44,490 nucleotides of DNA from Candidatus Woesearchaeota archaeon (GCA_016181305.1 JACOZN010000011.1:1-44490); one strand, 5' to 3'. Numbered from the stretch's first letter, positions 1 to 8,684 are shown. Notes: generated by a model not told the origin, from the sequence alone. Made by a program: numbers and translations.

Positions 1-1
1 A

Positions 2-652
2 TCAGAAACATCATTTGAGCCAATCAAAACATATGCTGACGAATGCATAAAGCAATCTGCTGAAGGGGCAATTTTAGGCACAGGCTTGCAGGGCGGCTAC
101 TATAATAAAACAAGCAATGTTATTGTGCATTCTTTCTTTATAATACCGCAATATTCAAAAGGCACCATAAAGCTTACGCCTCCTTTGCAGAAGATAGAAG
201 AGCAGATTTCATTGAATTTTGATGATGCCTTAACAATGTGCATTGACTATTTTGAGGCTTTTAAGGACAAAGGCTACCAGATAAGTTATAAGAAGCCAAA
301 ATCATCTGCCAGAATACTCAATAATGACGTGATATTTGAAATAAATTTTCCTATTTCAATCAGCTATGGGCAGTCAACAAAATCTTACAACACCTTTTCG
401 CTGGCTGTTCCTTCAAGATACAAGGTTTCATACAATGTAGCAGATAAAATTTCAAGCCAGCTGAGCAAGACGCCATTCAAGCTGTGCATAAGCTGCTTGG
501 TTGATTACGGCTACCTGAATGACGTGAACATTTCCGTTGCAAATTTTGGAGAGAATTCAATTCTGATAACGCTTACAGACAGCAGGGTAAAGGTTGGCAA
601 TGAAAACTTCGTATTTAACTTTGCCCACAGCACAGGTGGTTCAAGTGCTTAA
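2..652 (+). CDS. Secreted/membrane-anchored hypothetical protein (5' truncated by the window edge)
   Basis: The frame is open from base 2, so the true start lies upstream; 216 residues are visible. The visible N-terminal part has a Cys in the ADECIKQSAE stretch followed by LGTGLQGGYY. I recall this Cys...LG..GGYY arrangement from DPANN hypothetical surface proteins that begin with a pilin-like transmembrane helix, but the N-terminus here is outside the window. The remainder looks beta-rich with two more Cys (LCISCL). The stop overlaps the start of the next secreted-protein gene, suggesting one operon. Function is unknown; the surface role is inference. Confidence 0.7.
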   Translation, partial: SETSFEPIKTYADECIKQSAEGAILGTGLQGGYYNKTSNVIVHSFFIIPQYSKGTIKLTPPLQKIEEQISLNFDDALTMCIDYFEAFKDKGYQISYKKPKSSARILNNDVIFEINFPISISYGQSTKSYNTFSLAVPSRYKVSYNVADKISSQLSKTPFKLCISCLVDYGYLNDVNISVANFGENSILITLTDSRVKVGNENFVFNFAHSTGGSSA

Positions 653-2198
653 GAAATACATTTTTTTAATCTTCATTATGTTTATTGTGGCAGTTTCATC
701 TGCGCAGGAAAATACCTGGAGCAGTCAGGAAGATATACAAAAGAAAACACCAGATGAAATAATAGGTGATTACGAAAACGCACAGCAAAATTGGGCTATG
801 CTTTCCGAACAGCAAAGGGATGGTGTTTTTGCACGCGCTGACGGGCTTAAAATATTCTATCATGAGTTTGCCTTGGAAAAGGGGTTGAAGAGCTTGGATG
901 CGTCTTTGGGACAGGCTGTTTATGACAAAGCAAGCAATATGCTTAAAAATGGCAATGGATATATTGAAATAGGGCTTCTCAACGGCGCTGAAGTCAAAGC
1001 CTTGGAAGGCGGCGATTTTGAGGTAAAATTTCCTGATAAAAAAAAGTCAATTGACTTAACTAGTTTAAAGTTTGAAGGCGGAACAAATGGCATACTTTTT
1101 GATGGTGAAAATTTAATATTTGAAAATGGAGTATTAAATCATGGCAAAGTCACAATATTAAATGAAAATCATGTCAGGATAGAAAAAGATTCAGTTTTCG
1201 AGACAGAAAATTTAAGGTTCACAACCCAAGCGCAGGAATTTGATTTGTTTTATGGAACTTCGTCCTATAATAAAAATTACATAAGAATTGATACTGATGA
1301 ACTAGAAATTGAAGGTGATGATTTAAAAGTTGAATTCTTAAAGAAAAATCAATTTAGGATTGTATCAATTGATGGCGAAATAACGCTGATTGACGGCGGT
1401 CTTGTGTTAGAGTTTGACGGAAATGGAAATTCTTATGAAAAAATACCATTGGGAGAACCATTAACTGAAATTGAAATTGAAGATGAAAATGCGCCTGAGA
1501 AAAAGTATACGCTAAACCCAGAAGACGAATCAAAATTCGATAAAGCAAATTTGGAAGTAAACGTTTGTCCAATAAGCGGAATAACGGGAGGTTCAATAAC
1601 TGATATAAGTGGAAAAGTGTCGCAGAGTATTTGTAAGGGTCCTCTGGTCCAGACTGGAACCAGCTCAAAAGAGAATAAATATGAAGTTAACCTTGATATG
1701 AACAAAGAACATGTTGAAAAAGTCAAAACAGAATTTATAAAAAAATTTGGGCGCGAACCAAATTTGTATTCAGATCAAGATCTTAAAGAACTCTCAAATA
1801 TAATTAATGATAAAGTGACAGAATTAAAGTTCACTCAAAAATTTTTGGAAGATAATCCTTACCCAAGATGGATTGTAAATCGCGCTATAAGGGGATGGGT
1901 AGACGCAGGTCTTGATTCAAAAACCTTAACACCCGCAGAAAATACAGAAATTGATGCTATTGTGGATATTGTAACCCACATCAAACAAGGACAAAATTTA
2001 AAGTTTGAAGTGAGTGGTGATGAAGGACGAGTTATTTACACGACTGAGGGTGGTTTAGAAAAAAAGATTCCTGTTTTTTCTGGCAGACTTACAAAAGCTT
2101 ACATACGAAACTATTACGATAGAAACATTAATGTTCCCGAAGAGTCAAGAGACCTTCTTAAGACGTATTTTGGCAAGAAAGAAATAGCTTTAAAGTAA
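645..2198 (+). CDS. Large secreted beta-rich protein with signal peptide
   Basis: I place the start at GTG 645. It follows an AGGTGG ribosome-binding site 5 nt upstream and gives a signal peptide (VLKKYIFLIFIMFIVAVSSAQ) cleaved near SSA-QE. The 517-residue product has a helical segment to about residue 100, then about 200 residues of short alternating strands with repeated G/N turns, like a beta-solenoid, then a helical C-terminal half rich in E and K. It overlaps the upstream secreted-protein gene by 8 nt. No catalytic motif is seen. A cell-surface or adhesion role is inferred from the signal and the fold pattern only. Confidence 0.7.
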   Translation: MLKKYIFLIFIMFIVAVSSAQENTWSSQEDIQKKTPDEIIGDYENAQQNWAMLSEQQRDGVFARADGLKIFYHEFALEKGLKSLDASLGQAVYDKASNMLKNGNGYIEIGLLNGAEVKALEGGDFEVKFPDKKKSIDLTSLKFEGGTNGILFDGENLIFENGVLNHGKVTILNENHVRIEKDSVFETENLRFTTQAQEFDLFYGTSSYNKNYIRIDTDELEIEGDDLKVEFLKKNQFRIVSIDGEITLIDGGLVLEFDGNGNSYEKIPLGEPLTEIEIEDENAPEKKYTLNPEDESKFDKANLEVNVCPISGITGGSITDISGKVSQSICKGPLVQTGTSSKENKYEVNLDMNKEHVEKVKTEFIKKFGREPNLYSDQDLKELSNIINDKVTELKFTQKFLEDNPYPRWIVNRAIRGWVDAGLDSKTLTPAENTEIDAIVDIVTHIKQGQNLKFEVSGDEGRVIYTTEGGLEKKIPVFSGRLTKAYIRNYYDRNINVPEESRDLLKTYFGKKEIALK

Positions 2199-2293
2199 TA
2201 TGTGGCGGTAATCACCAAAAATAAATTTAATTTCTATTTATTTTCCATATTGAAACAAAAAGTATAAATATAAGTTAATCTTTATCCCTTTTT

Positions 2294-2614
2294 ATGAAGA
2301 AAGGCCGTCCAATCAAATCAGAGATAAGGCAGAACGTTGTCGAGATACTTCATTTTATAAAAAAGGCGTACGGCTATGAAATCTACAAGATTTACACTGC
2401 AATATTTCCAAAAGTAACCTTGAGGAGCATTTATTACCACCTGAAAAAAGGCACGGACCTGGGCGAATTCCAGGTCAACAAGGTTGAAAAGGAAAAAGGC
2501 GACTATTCCTGGGGTGGCGAAGCAGAGAAAATTTACTATGCCCTTGGCCCGAATGCAAAGCCGACAGGCAATGACAGGGTAAGGGAGTATGTTGAGAGCA
2601 GGCAGAAGCAATGA
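2294..2614 (+). CDS. Small winged-helix DNA-binding protein
   Basis: The 106-residue product has a basic N-terminus (MKKGRPIKSEIRQ). A helix-turn-helix follows (VVEILHFIKKAYGYEIYKIY ... TLRSIYYHLKKG) with a wing-like segment after it (GEFQVNKVEKEKGDYSWGG). This resembles the PadR/ArsR-like winged-helix regulators common in archaea. A TATA-like box AGTATAAATA (2261-2270) lies 29 nt before the ATG, so the mRNA is probably leaderless. The target is unknown. It is monocistronic and converges on the S2P protease gene. Confidence 0.75.
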   Translation: MKKGRPIKSEIRQNVVEILHFIKKAYGYEIYKIYTAIFPKVTLRSIYYHLKKGTDLGEFQVNKVEKEKGDYSWGGEAEKIYYALGPNAKPTGNDRVREYVESRQKQ

Positions 2615-2644
2615 ATTTCTATTTCCAAAAATTGATTTTGACAG

Positions 2645-3838
2645 CTACTTAACAAACCCGGCGACAATATTGGCTAAAATCACCGCAAGAAAAAACATCC
2701 CGGTGTAATAAAAAATCCTGCTGCTTTTTTCTTTGTCAAAAAATTTTTGCAGGACAAGCTGCAGCATCCTGCCTCCGTCTAACGGCCCAATAGGCACAAG
2801 ATTAAACAGCCCGATTCCGAGATTCAGGATATACAAAAACACAAAGAGCCCTGTAACCCATACGAGGGCATTTGGAAGGAGCAGCCCGTAATTTTTCCTT
2901 ACATCATCCTTTATCCTCGTGCTCTGCTCAAGGTAAGCGCCTATATAGGCTAGGCTCCCGTTGTCAGGATTTCTTGCCAGCTTTATCTCATAAGATGATC
3001 TGTCGGTTTTTATCAAGGCAGCATCATTTGGCTTTTTGCCCCTCAGCGCCGAAGAAAGATTTCCCACATAGGGAGTTGGATTGCCGTCAACGCTTTGTAT
3101 TACCTCCCCGATTTTCATCCCGGCATTTTCAGCGGGAAACTTTTCATTGCCTTTTCCCCTCACGTAATCGGTGATTTTTACCCCGTTTGGCTCAATAGCC
3201 GCATTCGCCAGTGGGGCAATCAAAAAAGACAATATTGCCAAGCACAAGAATGCCGCAATTATGTTTGAGAAAGGCCCTGCTGCAAAAACGCTCAATTGCT
3301 CCTTATGGCTTCTTTTCCTCAGCTCTTTTTCGTCAGGCTCCACAAAAGCGGCAGGTATTATTGGTATGGCAATGCCAAGAAAGGCAAATCCGGACGACTT
3401 CACCCTTAGGTTATGCGCCCTTGCAATCAGCCCATGGGCAAACTCGTGCACAACGGCAATTACAAATATTGAAATTATCCAGTAAAAGAACGGTACAAAG
3501 AATACGCCCTTTGCCTTGAATGGAAGCACCAAGCCGACTCCTTGCGCAGCCTCGGGCTTTACAAAGATGTCAACCAGGCTTGCAGCCAGCATAAAGCCGA
3601 TAAAAGCCATTCCGGCAAACCCGGCAAAAACGCCTGCATAGCCTGCATAAACAATGAATCTCCCGCATTTTTTTGATAATTTATCCATCAACCCCAGGCC
3701 AAATTTTGTCCTGTACATGGAAAAATAAAGAAAATACGGGATTATCTGCTTAGTATCAAGGTTTTTCCTCTTCAGGAAAACAAGAATTGTCAAAACAATC
3801 AAAAAAACAATTGCAGCTATTGTCTGAAAATCAATCAT
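2645..3838 (-). CDS. Site-2 protease family (M50) membrane metalloprotease with PDZ domain
   Basis: This 397-residue polytopic membrane protein carries HEFAH at residues 131-135 (zinc ligands and catalytic Glu). A PDZ-like domain lies at about 215-290 (MKIGEVIQSVDGNPTPY), and the second motif NLVPIGPLDGGRM near residue 350 supplies the third zinc ligand Asp. This is the S2P/RseP architecture for cleaving proteins within the membrane. Its start lies 1 nt after the L40e stop, so it is the last gene of an eIF5A-L40e-S2P operon. The substrate is unknown; a stress-signalling or membrane-quality role is family inference. Confidence 0.9.
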   Translation of the reverse strand: MIDFQTIAAIVFLIVLTILVFLKRKNLDTKQIIPYFLYFSMYRTKFGLGLMDKLSKKCGRFIVYAGYAGVFAGFAGMAFIGFMLAASLVDIFVKPEAAQGVGLVLPFKAKGVFFVPFFYWIISIFVIAVVHEFAHGLIARAHNLRVKSSGFAFLGIAIPIIPAAFVEPDEKELRKRSHKEQLSVFAAGPFSNIIAAFLCLAILSFLIAPLANAAIEPNGVKITDYVRGKGNEKFPAENAGMKIGEVIQSVDGNPTPYVGNLSSALRGKKPNDAALIKTDRSSYEIKLARNPDNGSLAYIGAYLEQSTRIKDDVRKNYGLLLPNALVWVTGLFVFLYILNLGIGLFNLVPIGPLDGGRMLQLVLQKFFDKEKSSRIFYYTGMFFLAVILANIVAGFVK

Positions 3839-3839
3839 C

Positions 3840-4001
3840 TTACTTCTTTCTCACAGCCTTGAACATCTTGCTTCCGCATCTCCTGCAGCTTATCTTTCCC
3901 TGTATTATTTTTATGTTAGGCGCCTTTATCTTTGTCTTGCATTTCCTGCACACAAAAACATTCCTGAATTTTCTTATATCAGCTTCATGGAACTTAACCA
4001 T
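3840..4001 (-). CDS. rpl40e: 50S ribosomal protein L40e
   Basis: This 53-residue protein (MVKFHEADIRKFRNVFVCRK...) has two zinc-binding pairs, CRKC (residues 18-21) and CRRC (39-42), and a basic tail (AVRKK). This is the standard archaeal L40e pattern, a large-subunit ribosomal zinc ribbon equivalent to the tail of eukaryotic ubiquitin-L40. Its ATG overlaps the eIF5A stop by 1 nt (TGATG), and its stop lies 1 nt before the S2P protease start, so the three genes are translationally linked. Confidence 0.93.
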   Translation of the reverse strand: MVKFHEADIRKFRNVFVCRKCKTKIKAPNIKIIQGKISCRRCGSKMFKAVRKK

Positions 4002-4402
4002 CAGTCAGCACCTTTTACCTGCTTGATTACCCTCTCATCCATTATAGTCCAGTACAGCACGGAAGAGCCCTCAGTCACCTGCCCTTTGAATTCCTCGGGG
4101 ATTTTCAGGTCAAATGTCTCATAAGTCTCTGAGTCCATGACATTTGCAGCATCCCCGTGTACGGACAGCACTTGGGCATTCCTCTTTTCTATAATCGGCA
4201 CTTCAACGTTGTCGTGCCCCGGCATAACCACGATCTTTTTTTTGTCGTCCACAAGCCCTACTGCCGAAACCCTCACTTTTGAGTGCCCGTGCTTGCCGGG
4301 CTTTGAAATCTCGACATCAACAACCTTGCATGCAACGCCTTCCAGGATGATAAAGCTCCCTTTCTGCACCTGGTTTGCGCCAATCATCTTGGTATCTGCC
4401 AT
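4001..4402 (-). CDS. eif5A: Translation initiation factor 5A (aIF5A)
   Basis: The 133-residue protein has the N-terminal SH3-like domain bearing the hypusine loop SKPGKHGHSK, with the modifiable lysine at K37, and a C-terminal OB fold. It promotes peptide-bond formation at poorly reacting sequences on the ribosome. The modifying enzyme, deoxyhypusine synthase, is encoded about 27 kb away in the same window. Upstream on the minus strand are a TATA box CTTTATAAATAA (4447-4458) and a strong site AAAGGTGA before the ATG, so this gene has a leader, unlike many neighbours. It is the first gene of the eIF5A-L40e-S2P operon. Confidence 0.97.
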   Translation of the reverse strand: MADTKMIGANQVQKGSFIILEGVACKVVDVEISKPGKHGHSKVRVSAVGLVDDKKKIVVMPGHDNVEVPIIEKRNAQVLSVHGDAANVMDSETYETFDLKIPEEFKGQVTEGSSVLYWTIMDERVIKQVKGAD

Positions 4403-4475
4403 TCAATTCACCTTTTTAGATTAAGATTATTCAGGGTTGGCAATTTATTTATAAAGATTATGCTTGGAGAGAAAA

Positions 4476-4685
4476 TTATTCCTTAATAGCCAGCTTTATG
4501 TCTTCCGCTTTTACTGTTTTTCTTCCTGCATGCACGGCAAGCTTTATAGACTTGGCAGCGATTTCATGCGCCATCTCCTCGATTGCGTTCTTCAGGGCAG
4601 CCTTTGCCTTGTCAGAAACCCTCTCGGCTCCCCCCTGCTTGAGCAGCTTCTCCATTGCAGCCAACGGCAGTAGTTTTTCGCTCAT
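4476..4685 (-). CDS. Archaeal histone
   Basis: The 69-residue product is a single histone fold. It begins LLPLAAMEKLLKQGG, has the AERVSDKAKAAL loop region, and ends GRKTVKAEDIKLAIKE, where the R-K-T-V and D-I-A motifs of archaeal histones are seen. It should dimerise and wrap DNA. It has no N-terminal tail. A TATA box (GGTTTAAATAC, about 4714-4724) overlaps the 3' end of the SprT-like gene, so the histone has its own promoter. A GGAG site precedes the ATG. Confidence 0.96.
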   Translation of the reverse strand: MSEKLLPLAAMEKLLKQGGAERVSDKAKAALKNAIEEMAHEIAAKSIKLAVHAGRKTVKAEDIKLAIKE

Positions 4686-4733
4686 TTGAACTCCGGTTTG
4701 CAGGTAAAAACCAATGTATTTAAACCTTTTTAC

Positions 4734-5402
4734 TTAAAACCCCAGAATCGCTTTCAACCCAAACCTGTGCCTTCTCGCAAGCCTTGAAATCTCCTTTTCC
4801 ATCATGTCCCTGTTCTCAAACATTGCTTCCATTTTCCTGAACTCGCTGCTGTGGTGCAGGTTCCTCCCGTTTTTATTCCGGAACTTGAACTTTTTGTGGA
4901 GCATTTCATGGTGCATGACATAGTCCAAAAGCTCAGTCCTCTCATTCCTGAAAATCGTGCTTATTGTTATTGTGTCAGAGCCGTACTCGTAAGAGCCGAG
5001 CTTTGATGTTGAAGCATTGCCCCACTGCAGATTGGGCTTGTCAAGCATGCCGTTGAAATAAGCGTCATTTATCCTGCCAAAAGATGCTTCAAGGATTTCA
5101 TCAGTTTTTGTCTTTGGAACCGCCAAATGAACATTCTTCATGAAAAGATTGTAAAGCTCCATGTTCATTGTCTTTTTTTTGTCTTTTAAAATCTTAACCA
5201 TCAGTTCCTGTACCAGGCCAATTTGTATTTCCCTGCTGATTTTTCTCCAGTCTTTGCTTAAATGAAACATCAGGCTGTTGCCGTAAAGTTTTACATTTGC
5301 GTTATATGGCTTGAATTTTCTTGAATATTTTAGTGAGAAATTGTACTTTGGCTCTTTTTCTGGGTACAGCTGCTGGAATGCTTCTTTTATTAGTTCTGAC
5401 AT
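4734..5402 (-). CDS. SprT-like zinc metalloprotease
   Basis: The 222-residue protein has a C-terminal protease-like region with HEMLH in MHHEMLHKKF (an HExxH zinc site), followed by a further His pair in NLHHSSEFRKME that fits the third ligand. This is the SprT/Spartan-like or DUF45-like arrangement. SprT relatives act on DNA-protein crosslinks, but a specific role cannot be read from sequence. The N-terminal half (SLKYSRKFKPYNANV...) looks like the accessory beta region of such proteins. It starts 2 nt after the aRF1 stop and is probably co-transcribed with aRF1. Confidence 0.8.
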   Translation of the reverse strand: MSELIKEAFQQLYPEKEPKYNFSLKYSRKFKPYNANVKLYGNSLMFHLSKDWRKISREIQIGLVQELMVKILKDKKKTMNMELYNLFMKNVHLAVPKTKTDEILEASFGRINDAYFNGMLDKPNLQWGNASTSKLGSYEYGSDTITISTIFRNERTELLDYVMHHEMLHKKFKFRNKNGRNLHHSSEFRKMEAMFENRDMMEKEISRLARRHRFGLKAILGF

Positions 5403-5404
5403 TT

Positions 5405-6505
5405 TTATGTATGCACTTCATACCTCAAAATAGCGGCGAACTTTCCCAAGTCCCTGAGCTGCGCGCCTTCCCTCGTCTGCGTTGATATAATCCTTACCTC
5501 GCTGCCCACAGGCTTTGCCGCAGCCTCGAACTCCTCAATTTTCTCATCGCTTAAGTCCTCTGACAGAAGAAGCTTATCAACAACTCCCATCTTCAGCTTG
5601 CTCATGACATCATCTTCCCCATAAGCAACCATGTTCCTGTTTATGGCGAGCATCTCAAGAAATTTGCCTACAATCTTCTTCTCTTCTGTAACTTCCTCCT
5701 GCGCCAGCACATCCTGGCTTTTCTCCAGCAGCTCCTCAAGCCCGAATTCTCCCGTATAGCTCAGGTCTTTTATAGCTATTATCTTTTTCTTGACTTCGTT
5801 TGTTATGAAGTTGCCTTCAACAAGGTCGTATTTTGTGGGGCCGGGCCCTCCGACAATTATGCCCTTAAGCCCCTCCAGGTTCAGAAAGGCTTCTTTTATG
5901 TAATCAGCCACTTTCTTGTAATGCTCTTTTGCAGCCCCCTCTATAAGCCTGTGAAACCTCTGTGCAGACTGCCCGCCGGCTTTGAACTTGCCAGGCACCT
6001 CAGAATGGGTTTTCACAATCGGAATTATTGTTTTTCCCTTGAGCAATGCGATATTTGCATCGCGCCTGTCCATGACAACTAATCCATAAACTTCCTTGGC
6101 TTCAAGCATGTCCCTTAGAATGTCAAGAACAAACTCCTTGTCGCACCTGTAAATCCTTGTTTTTAACGGGACAGGCGGCTCTATGCTCCACACTTTGAAG
6201 TCCTGCTGCCCTTCCCTTTCAGCAACGTTGCCTGAAAACACCACCAACCCGTTTGGAGGCGTTCTTTTGAACAATTTAAGGTGCTGTATCATCCTTTCCA
6301 GGGCGTCCGTTACATTTTTTCTTGTTGCAGAAGACTTTATGTTGGAGGCTGTGCCCTGCTCCTGCGCAAGATGGTTGATTATCTTGTTCAGGTCATAGTC
6401 CTGCGGGATGTACACGCTAACCAATTCTGTGTGCCTTCCCCTGAAATTTTCCAGCTCCTTTATGAATTTCTTCAGATGAAATCTTTGCGCTTCTGTGAGT
6501 GACAT
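5405..6505 (-). CDS. prf1: Peptide chain release factor aRF1
   Basis: The 366-residue protein carries the decoding motifs NIKS (residues 55-58) and YxCxxxF (Y119-F125), plus GGQ (177-179) for peptidyl-tRNA hydrolysis. The C-terminal domain that contacts aEF1A or ABCE1 ends GKFAAILRYEVHT. It is about 50 residues shorter than typical archaeal aRF1 (about 410-420). The gap falls after VDKLLLSEDL, where the Cys-containing mini-domain usually sits. A TATA-like TTTTATAAAG (about 6530-6540) lies 30 nt upstream, consistent with leaderless transcription. The partner ABCE1/RLI is encoded at 32.5-34.3 kb. Confidence 0.97.
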   Translation of the reverse strand: MSLTEAQRFHLKKFIKELENFRGRHTELVSVYIPQDYDLNKIINHLAQEQGTASNIKSSATRKNVTDALERMIQHLKLFKRTPPNGLVVFSGNVAEREGQQDFKVWSIEPPVPLKTRIYRCDKEFVLDILRDMLEAKEVYGLVVMDRRDANIALLKGKTIIPIVKTHSEVPGKFKAGGQSAQRFHRLIEGAAKEHYKKVADYIKEAFLNLEGLKGIIVGGPGPTKYDLVEGNFITNEVKKKIIAIKDLSYTGEFGLEELLEKSQDVLAQEEVTEEKKIVGKFLEMLAINRNMVAYGEDDVMSKLKMGVVDKLLLSEDLSDEKIEEFEAAAKPVGSEVRIISTQTREGAQLRDLGKFAAILRYEVHT

Positions 6506-6542
6506 TTTATTATCAGAAATATACTGGCTTTATAAAACTAAG

Positions 6543-7130
6543 CTATTGGGGTGCTTTTCTGGGCGAAATTATCCAGTAGCCGATTCTGAGCACCCATTCA
6601 ACGGCAACAATGAACACAAGGTATTTTGCCACTTTCGGAATCTGCTGGTAAAATATGCCGAATGAGGATGAAATGCTTTTTATTGTTATTGCACTGGGGT
6701 CTATCAGAAAAATCAGTATAAGGCTCCAGGGCAAAAGCTTTGCCATGTCCTCTGCAAGCTTCTCGCTGACATAAGCGCCTATTCGGGTGGCTGCAACAAC
6801 TATAATGCCAAAGTACAGTATGTCCTCAATCGGCCTTGATTTTGAAAGCAAAAACAATAAAAATGAAAAAATCAGGAACCACAGGAAAGAATAAATTGGA
6901 AAAATGGCAAGGTACTTGAGGAAATAAACAAGCCTGTCAAAAAAAATCCTGAAACTTGAGCCTACTTTCAGCTTTAGCTCAAACAAATCTCTCTTGGCAA
7001 GCTGTTTTGAGTAGATAAACCATGCAACCAAACTGGCAATAAACAGGATTATTGTTGATATAAGTAAATTAATGAACTGCCTGTCCAGAATAAAATCTTT
7101 CAAAGGCTCAATGTAGTCAATAAAGCTCAT
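6543..7130 (-). CDS. Polytopic membrane protein of unknown function
   Basis: I choose the ATG at 7130 (MSFIDYIEPLKDF, 195 residues) over the upstream ATG at 7193. A TATA-like TTTAAATATA at about 7149-7160 lies within the longer frame and would place transcription initiation just before 7130. The protein has about five hydrophobic segments (LLISTIILFIASLVAWFIY, FPIYSFLWFLIFSFLLFLL, ILYFGIIVVAATRIGAYV, LLPWSLILIFLI, YLVFIVAVEWVLRIG). No catalytic residues are recognisable. Its loose similarity to small-channel-type archaeal membrane proteins is not firm. Confidence 0.7.
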   Translation of the reverse strand: MSFIDYIEPLKDFILDRQFINLLISTIILFIASLVAWFIYSKQLAKRDLFELKLKVGSSFRIFFDRLVYFLKYLAIFPIYSFLWFLIFSFLLFLLSKSRPIEDILYFGIIVVAATRIGAYVSEKLAEDMAKLLPWSLILIFLIDPSAITIKSISSSFGIFYQQIPKVAKYLVFIVAVEWVLRIGYWIISPRKAPQ

Positions 7131-7245
7131 AAATATGCCTTTGCCTAGATTATATTTAAAAATTGCTATTTTTCGGCTGTCAAAAACCGCCAAGACTTAA
7201 TTATACTTGTGGCGGTTTTTGAGCATGCTCGGAAATCGCAACAAA

Positions 7246-8091
7246 TTAAATTAATATTTGCGGTTTCCGACATGTTAAGCCGTAATGCGCCTTTTCAATA
7301 TCTTTAAAGCCAGCAGTTCTTAATTTTTGAGCGACATTTTTTGCCAAGTCGATTTTTCTGTTCCTGCTTCCCGGCGAGCCAGTATAATGGTATAATTTGC
7401 CGTTATTTTTCAAAACCCTGAAAAGCTGCCTGTAGAATTCCAATGAATAAAGCTCTGTTGCCAGGCTTAATCTCGGCGGGTCGTGGATTACAGCGTCAAA
7501 CATGCTGCTTTTCATTATTCTGGCTTCGTCAAAAACGCTTGCCTTTAAGATGCTTATCCTTTTGTTGCCAAAAAGCTCCTTTGACCACGGGTTCAGCCTT
7601 GCTATCTCTATCACATTTTCGTCTTTTTCGCATGTAATGACAAAATCCGCGTATTTTGAAGCCATTATTGCAGTGTACCCAAGACCCATGCACGTGTCCA
7701 AAACCATCCCTCTTGGCGAAATGCTTTCTATCTTCTTTTTTGTGTCTTCCATCGGAGTCATTTCTTTTGTGACGTGCATCCTTATCCCGGAAATCTCGAT
7801 TGTCGGGGCATCTTTTGTCGGCACCAATTTGTAATATTTGTTTGTCTCGTCCGAAAACCACTGCATCTTTGCCAGTGAATTGTCATTCACCACAAAACAG
7901 CTTGTGCTGTCTTTGATTGCCTTTCCCAGCTGGTTAAATTCAAGTTTTTGATTGTCCGGAAAAATCAAAAAATCATCCTCAATTTTTATTTTTGACTTTG
8001 AAATGCCCAAATCCAGAGATATTTCCGTCTCTCCAAGCTTTTTTTCATGCGCTTCCAAAAGCTGCCGGGCCTGATAGTGCGATATTATCAT
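7246..8091 (-). CDS. Predicted SAM-dependent methyltransferase (COG2521-like)
   Basis: Start chosen at ATG 8091 (MIISHYQARQLLEA, 281 residues). A TATA-like TATATAAATAA (about 8111-8121) lies 20-30 nt upstream, and the longer 8130 frame would begin upstream of any transcript. The N-terminal half is a beta-rich accessory domain. The C-terminal half is a Rossmann methyltransferase with VLDTCMGLGYTAIMAS (motif I), TCEKDENVIEIA (motif II) and the catalytic-type HDPPR. This matches the predicted archaeal methyltransferases of COG2521, which are thought to act on RNA. The substrate is not known. Confidence 0.82.
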   Translation of the reverse strand: MIISHYQARQLLEAHEKKLGETEISLDLGISKSKIKIEDDFLIFPDNQKLEFNQLGKAIKDSTSCFVVNDNSLAKMQWFSDETNKYYKLVPTKDAPTIEISGIRMHVTKEMTPMEDTKKKIESISPRGMVLDTCMGLGYTAIMASKYADFVITCEKDENVIEIARLNPWSKELFGNKRISILKASVFDEARIMKSSMFDAVIHDPPRLSLATELYSLEFYRQLFRVLKNNGKLYHYTGSPGSRNRKIDLAKNVAQKLRTAGFKDIEKAHYGLTCRKPQILI

Positions 8092-8231
8092 AATCCGGGC
8101 TAAAACTGCATTATTTATATAGCTTGCCAACCTAGAAGGAGAGATGCTTAATTTAATGGCATCTACAGCTATTTCGATAGATTTAAAAACAAGGGATTAA
8201 TCCTTTCAGGAGGGAAATAAGCTATCCATGA

Positions 8232-8323
8232 GGGGCTGTAGGGTAGCTTGGACACATCCTTTCTGGTTTGGGACCAGAAGACCCCGGTTCAAACGCTTAA
8301 CGCTGAAACTCCGGGCAGCCCCA
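8232..8323 (+). tRNA. tRNA-Pro(UGG) with a 16-nt intron in the T-loop
   Basis: The acceptor stem GGGGCTG/CAGCCCC carries discriminator A8323. The anticodon arm TCTGG-TTTGGGA-CCAGA gives anticodon UGG. The T-stem CCCGG (8283-8287)/CCGGG (8311-8315) encloses 23 nt instead of 7. A perfect bulge-helix-bulge can be drawn: TTCA (8288-8291) pairs with TGAA (8304-8307), the 5' bulge is AAC (8292-8294) and the 3' bulge is ACT (8308-8310). Cutting each bulge after its second base removes 8294-8309 and leaves the canonical loop TTCAAAT. The intron is at about position 59/60, not the usual 37/38. Confidence 0.93.
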
Positions 8324-8378
8324 TATAGCAAAAATAAATACGTTTAATATAAAATTCAAGCAGAAATAAATTTAAAAA

Positions 8379-8684
8379 ATGAAAGAAGAAGAAAAACTGG
8401 GCTCGGTAAAAAGGTTCGGCGCGAGGTACGGCAGGAAGCCAAAGCTGAAGTTCTCAAAGGTGGAGCGGGAGCAGAGAAAGCTGCACAAGTGCCCTTACTG
8501 CAGCAAGACAGCCGTTAAAAGGGTGGCAGTCGGCATATGGCACTGCAGGAAGTGCAATGCCAAATTTGCAGGCAAGGCATACTCTGTTTCAAGAAAGGTA
8601 CTGGCAAAAGAGGTTGAAGAGGTGGCTGAAGAGCCCGAAACCGCAAAAGAGGAGCCCGAGGAGCAAGTTCTGGAGGAGGCATAA
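8379..8684 (+). CDS. rpl37ae: 50S ribosomal protein L37Ae
   Basis: The 101-residue protein starts with a basic stretch (GSVKRFGARYGRKPK). Its zinc ribbon is CPYC...CRKC with 15 residues between the pairs, followed by AKFAGKAYSV, the typical L37Ae core. The family is usually 70-90 residues; this one has an acidic E-rich tail (EEVAEEPETAKEEPEEQ) of about 25 residues, a lineage-specific extension. Its stop overlaps the rpoP start by 1 nt. It heads an L37Ae-RpoP-prefoldin-UPF0147 gene run just after tRNA-Pro. Confidence 0.95.
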   Translation: MKEEEKLGSVKRFGARYGRKPKLKFSKVEREQRKLHKCPYCSKTAVKRVAVGIWHCRKCNAKFAGKAYSVSRKVLAKEVEEVAEEPETAKEEPEEQVLEEA

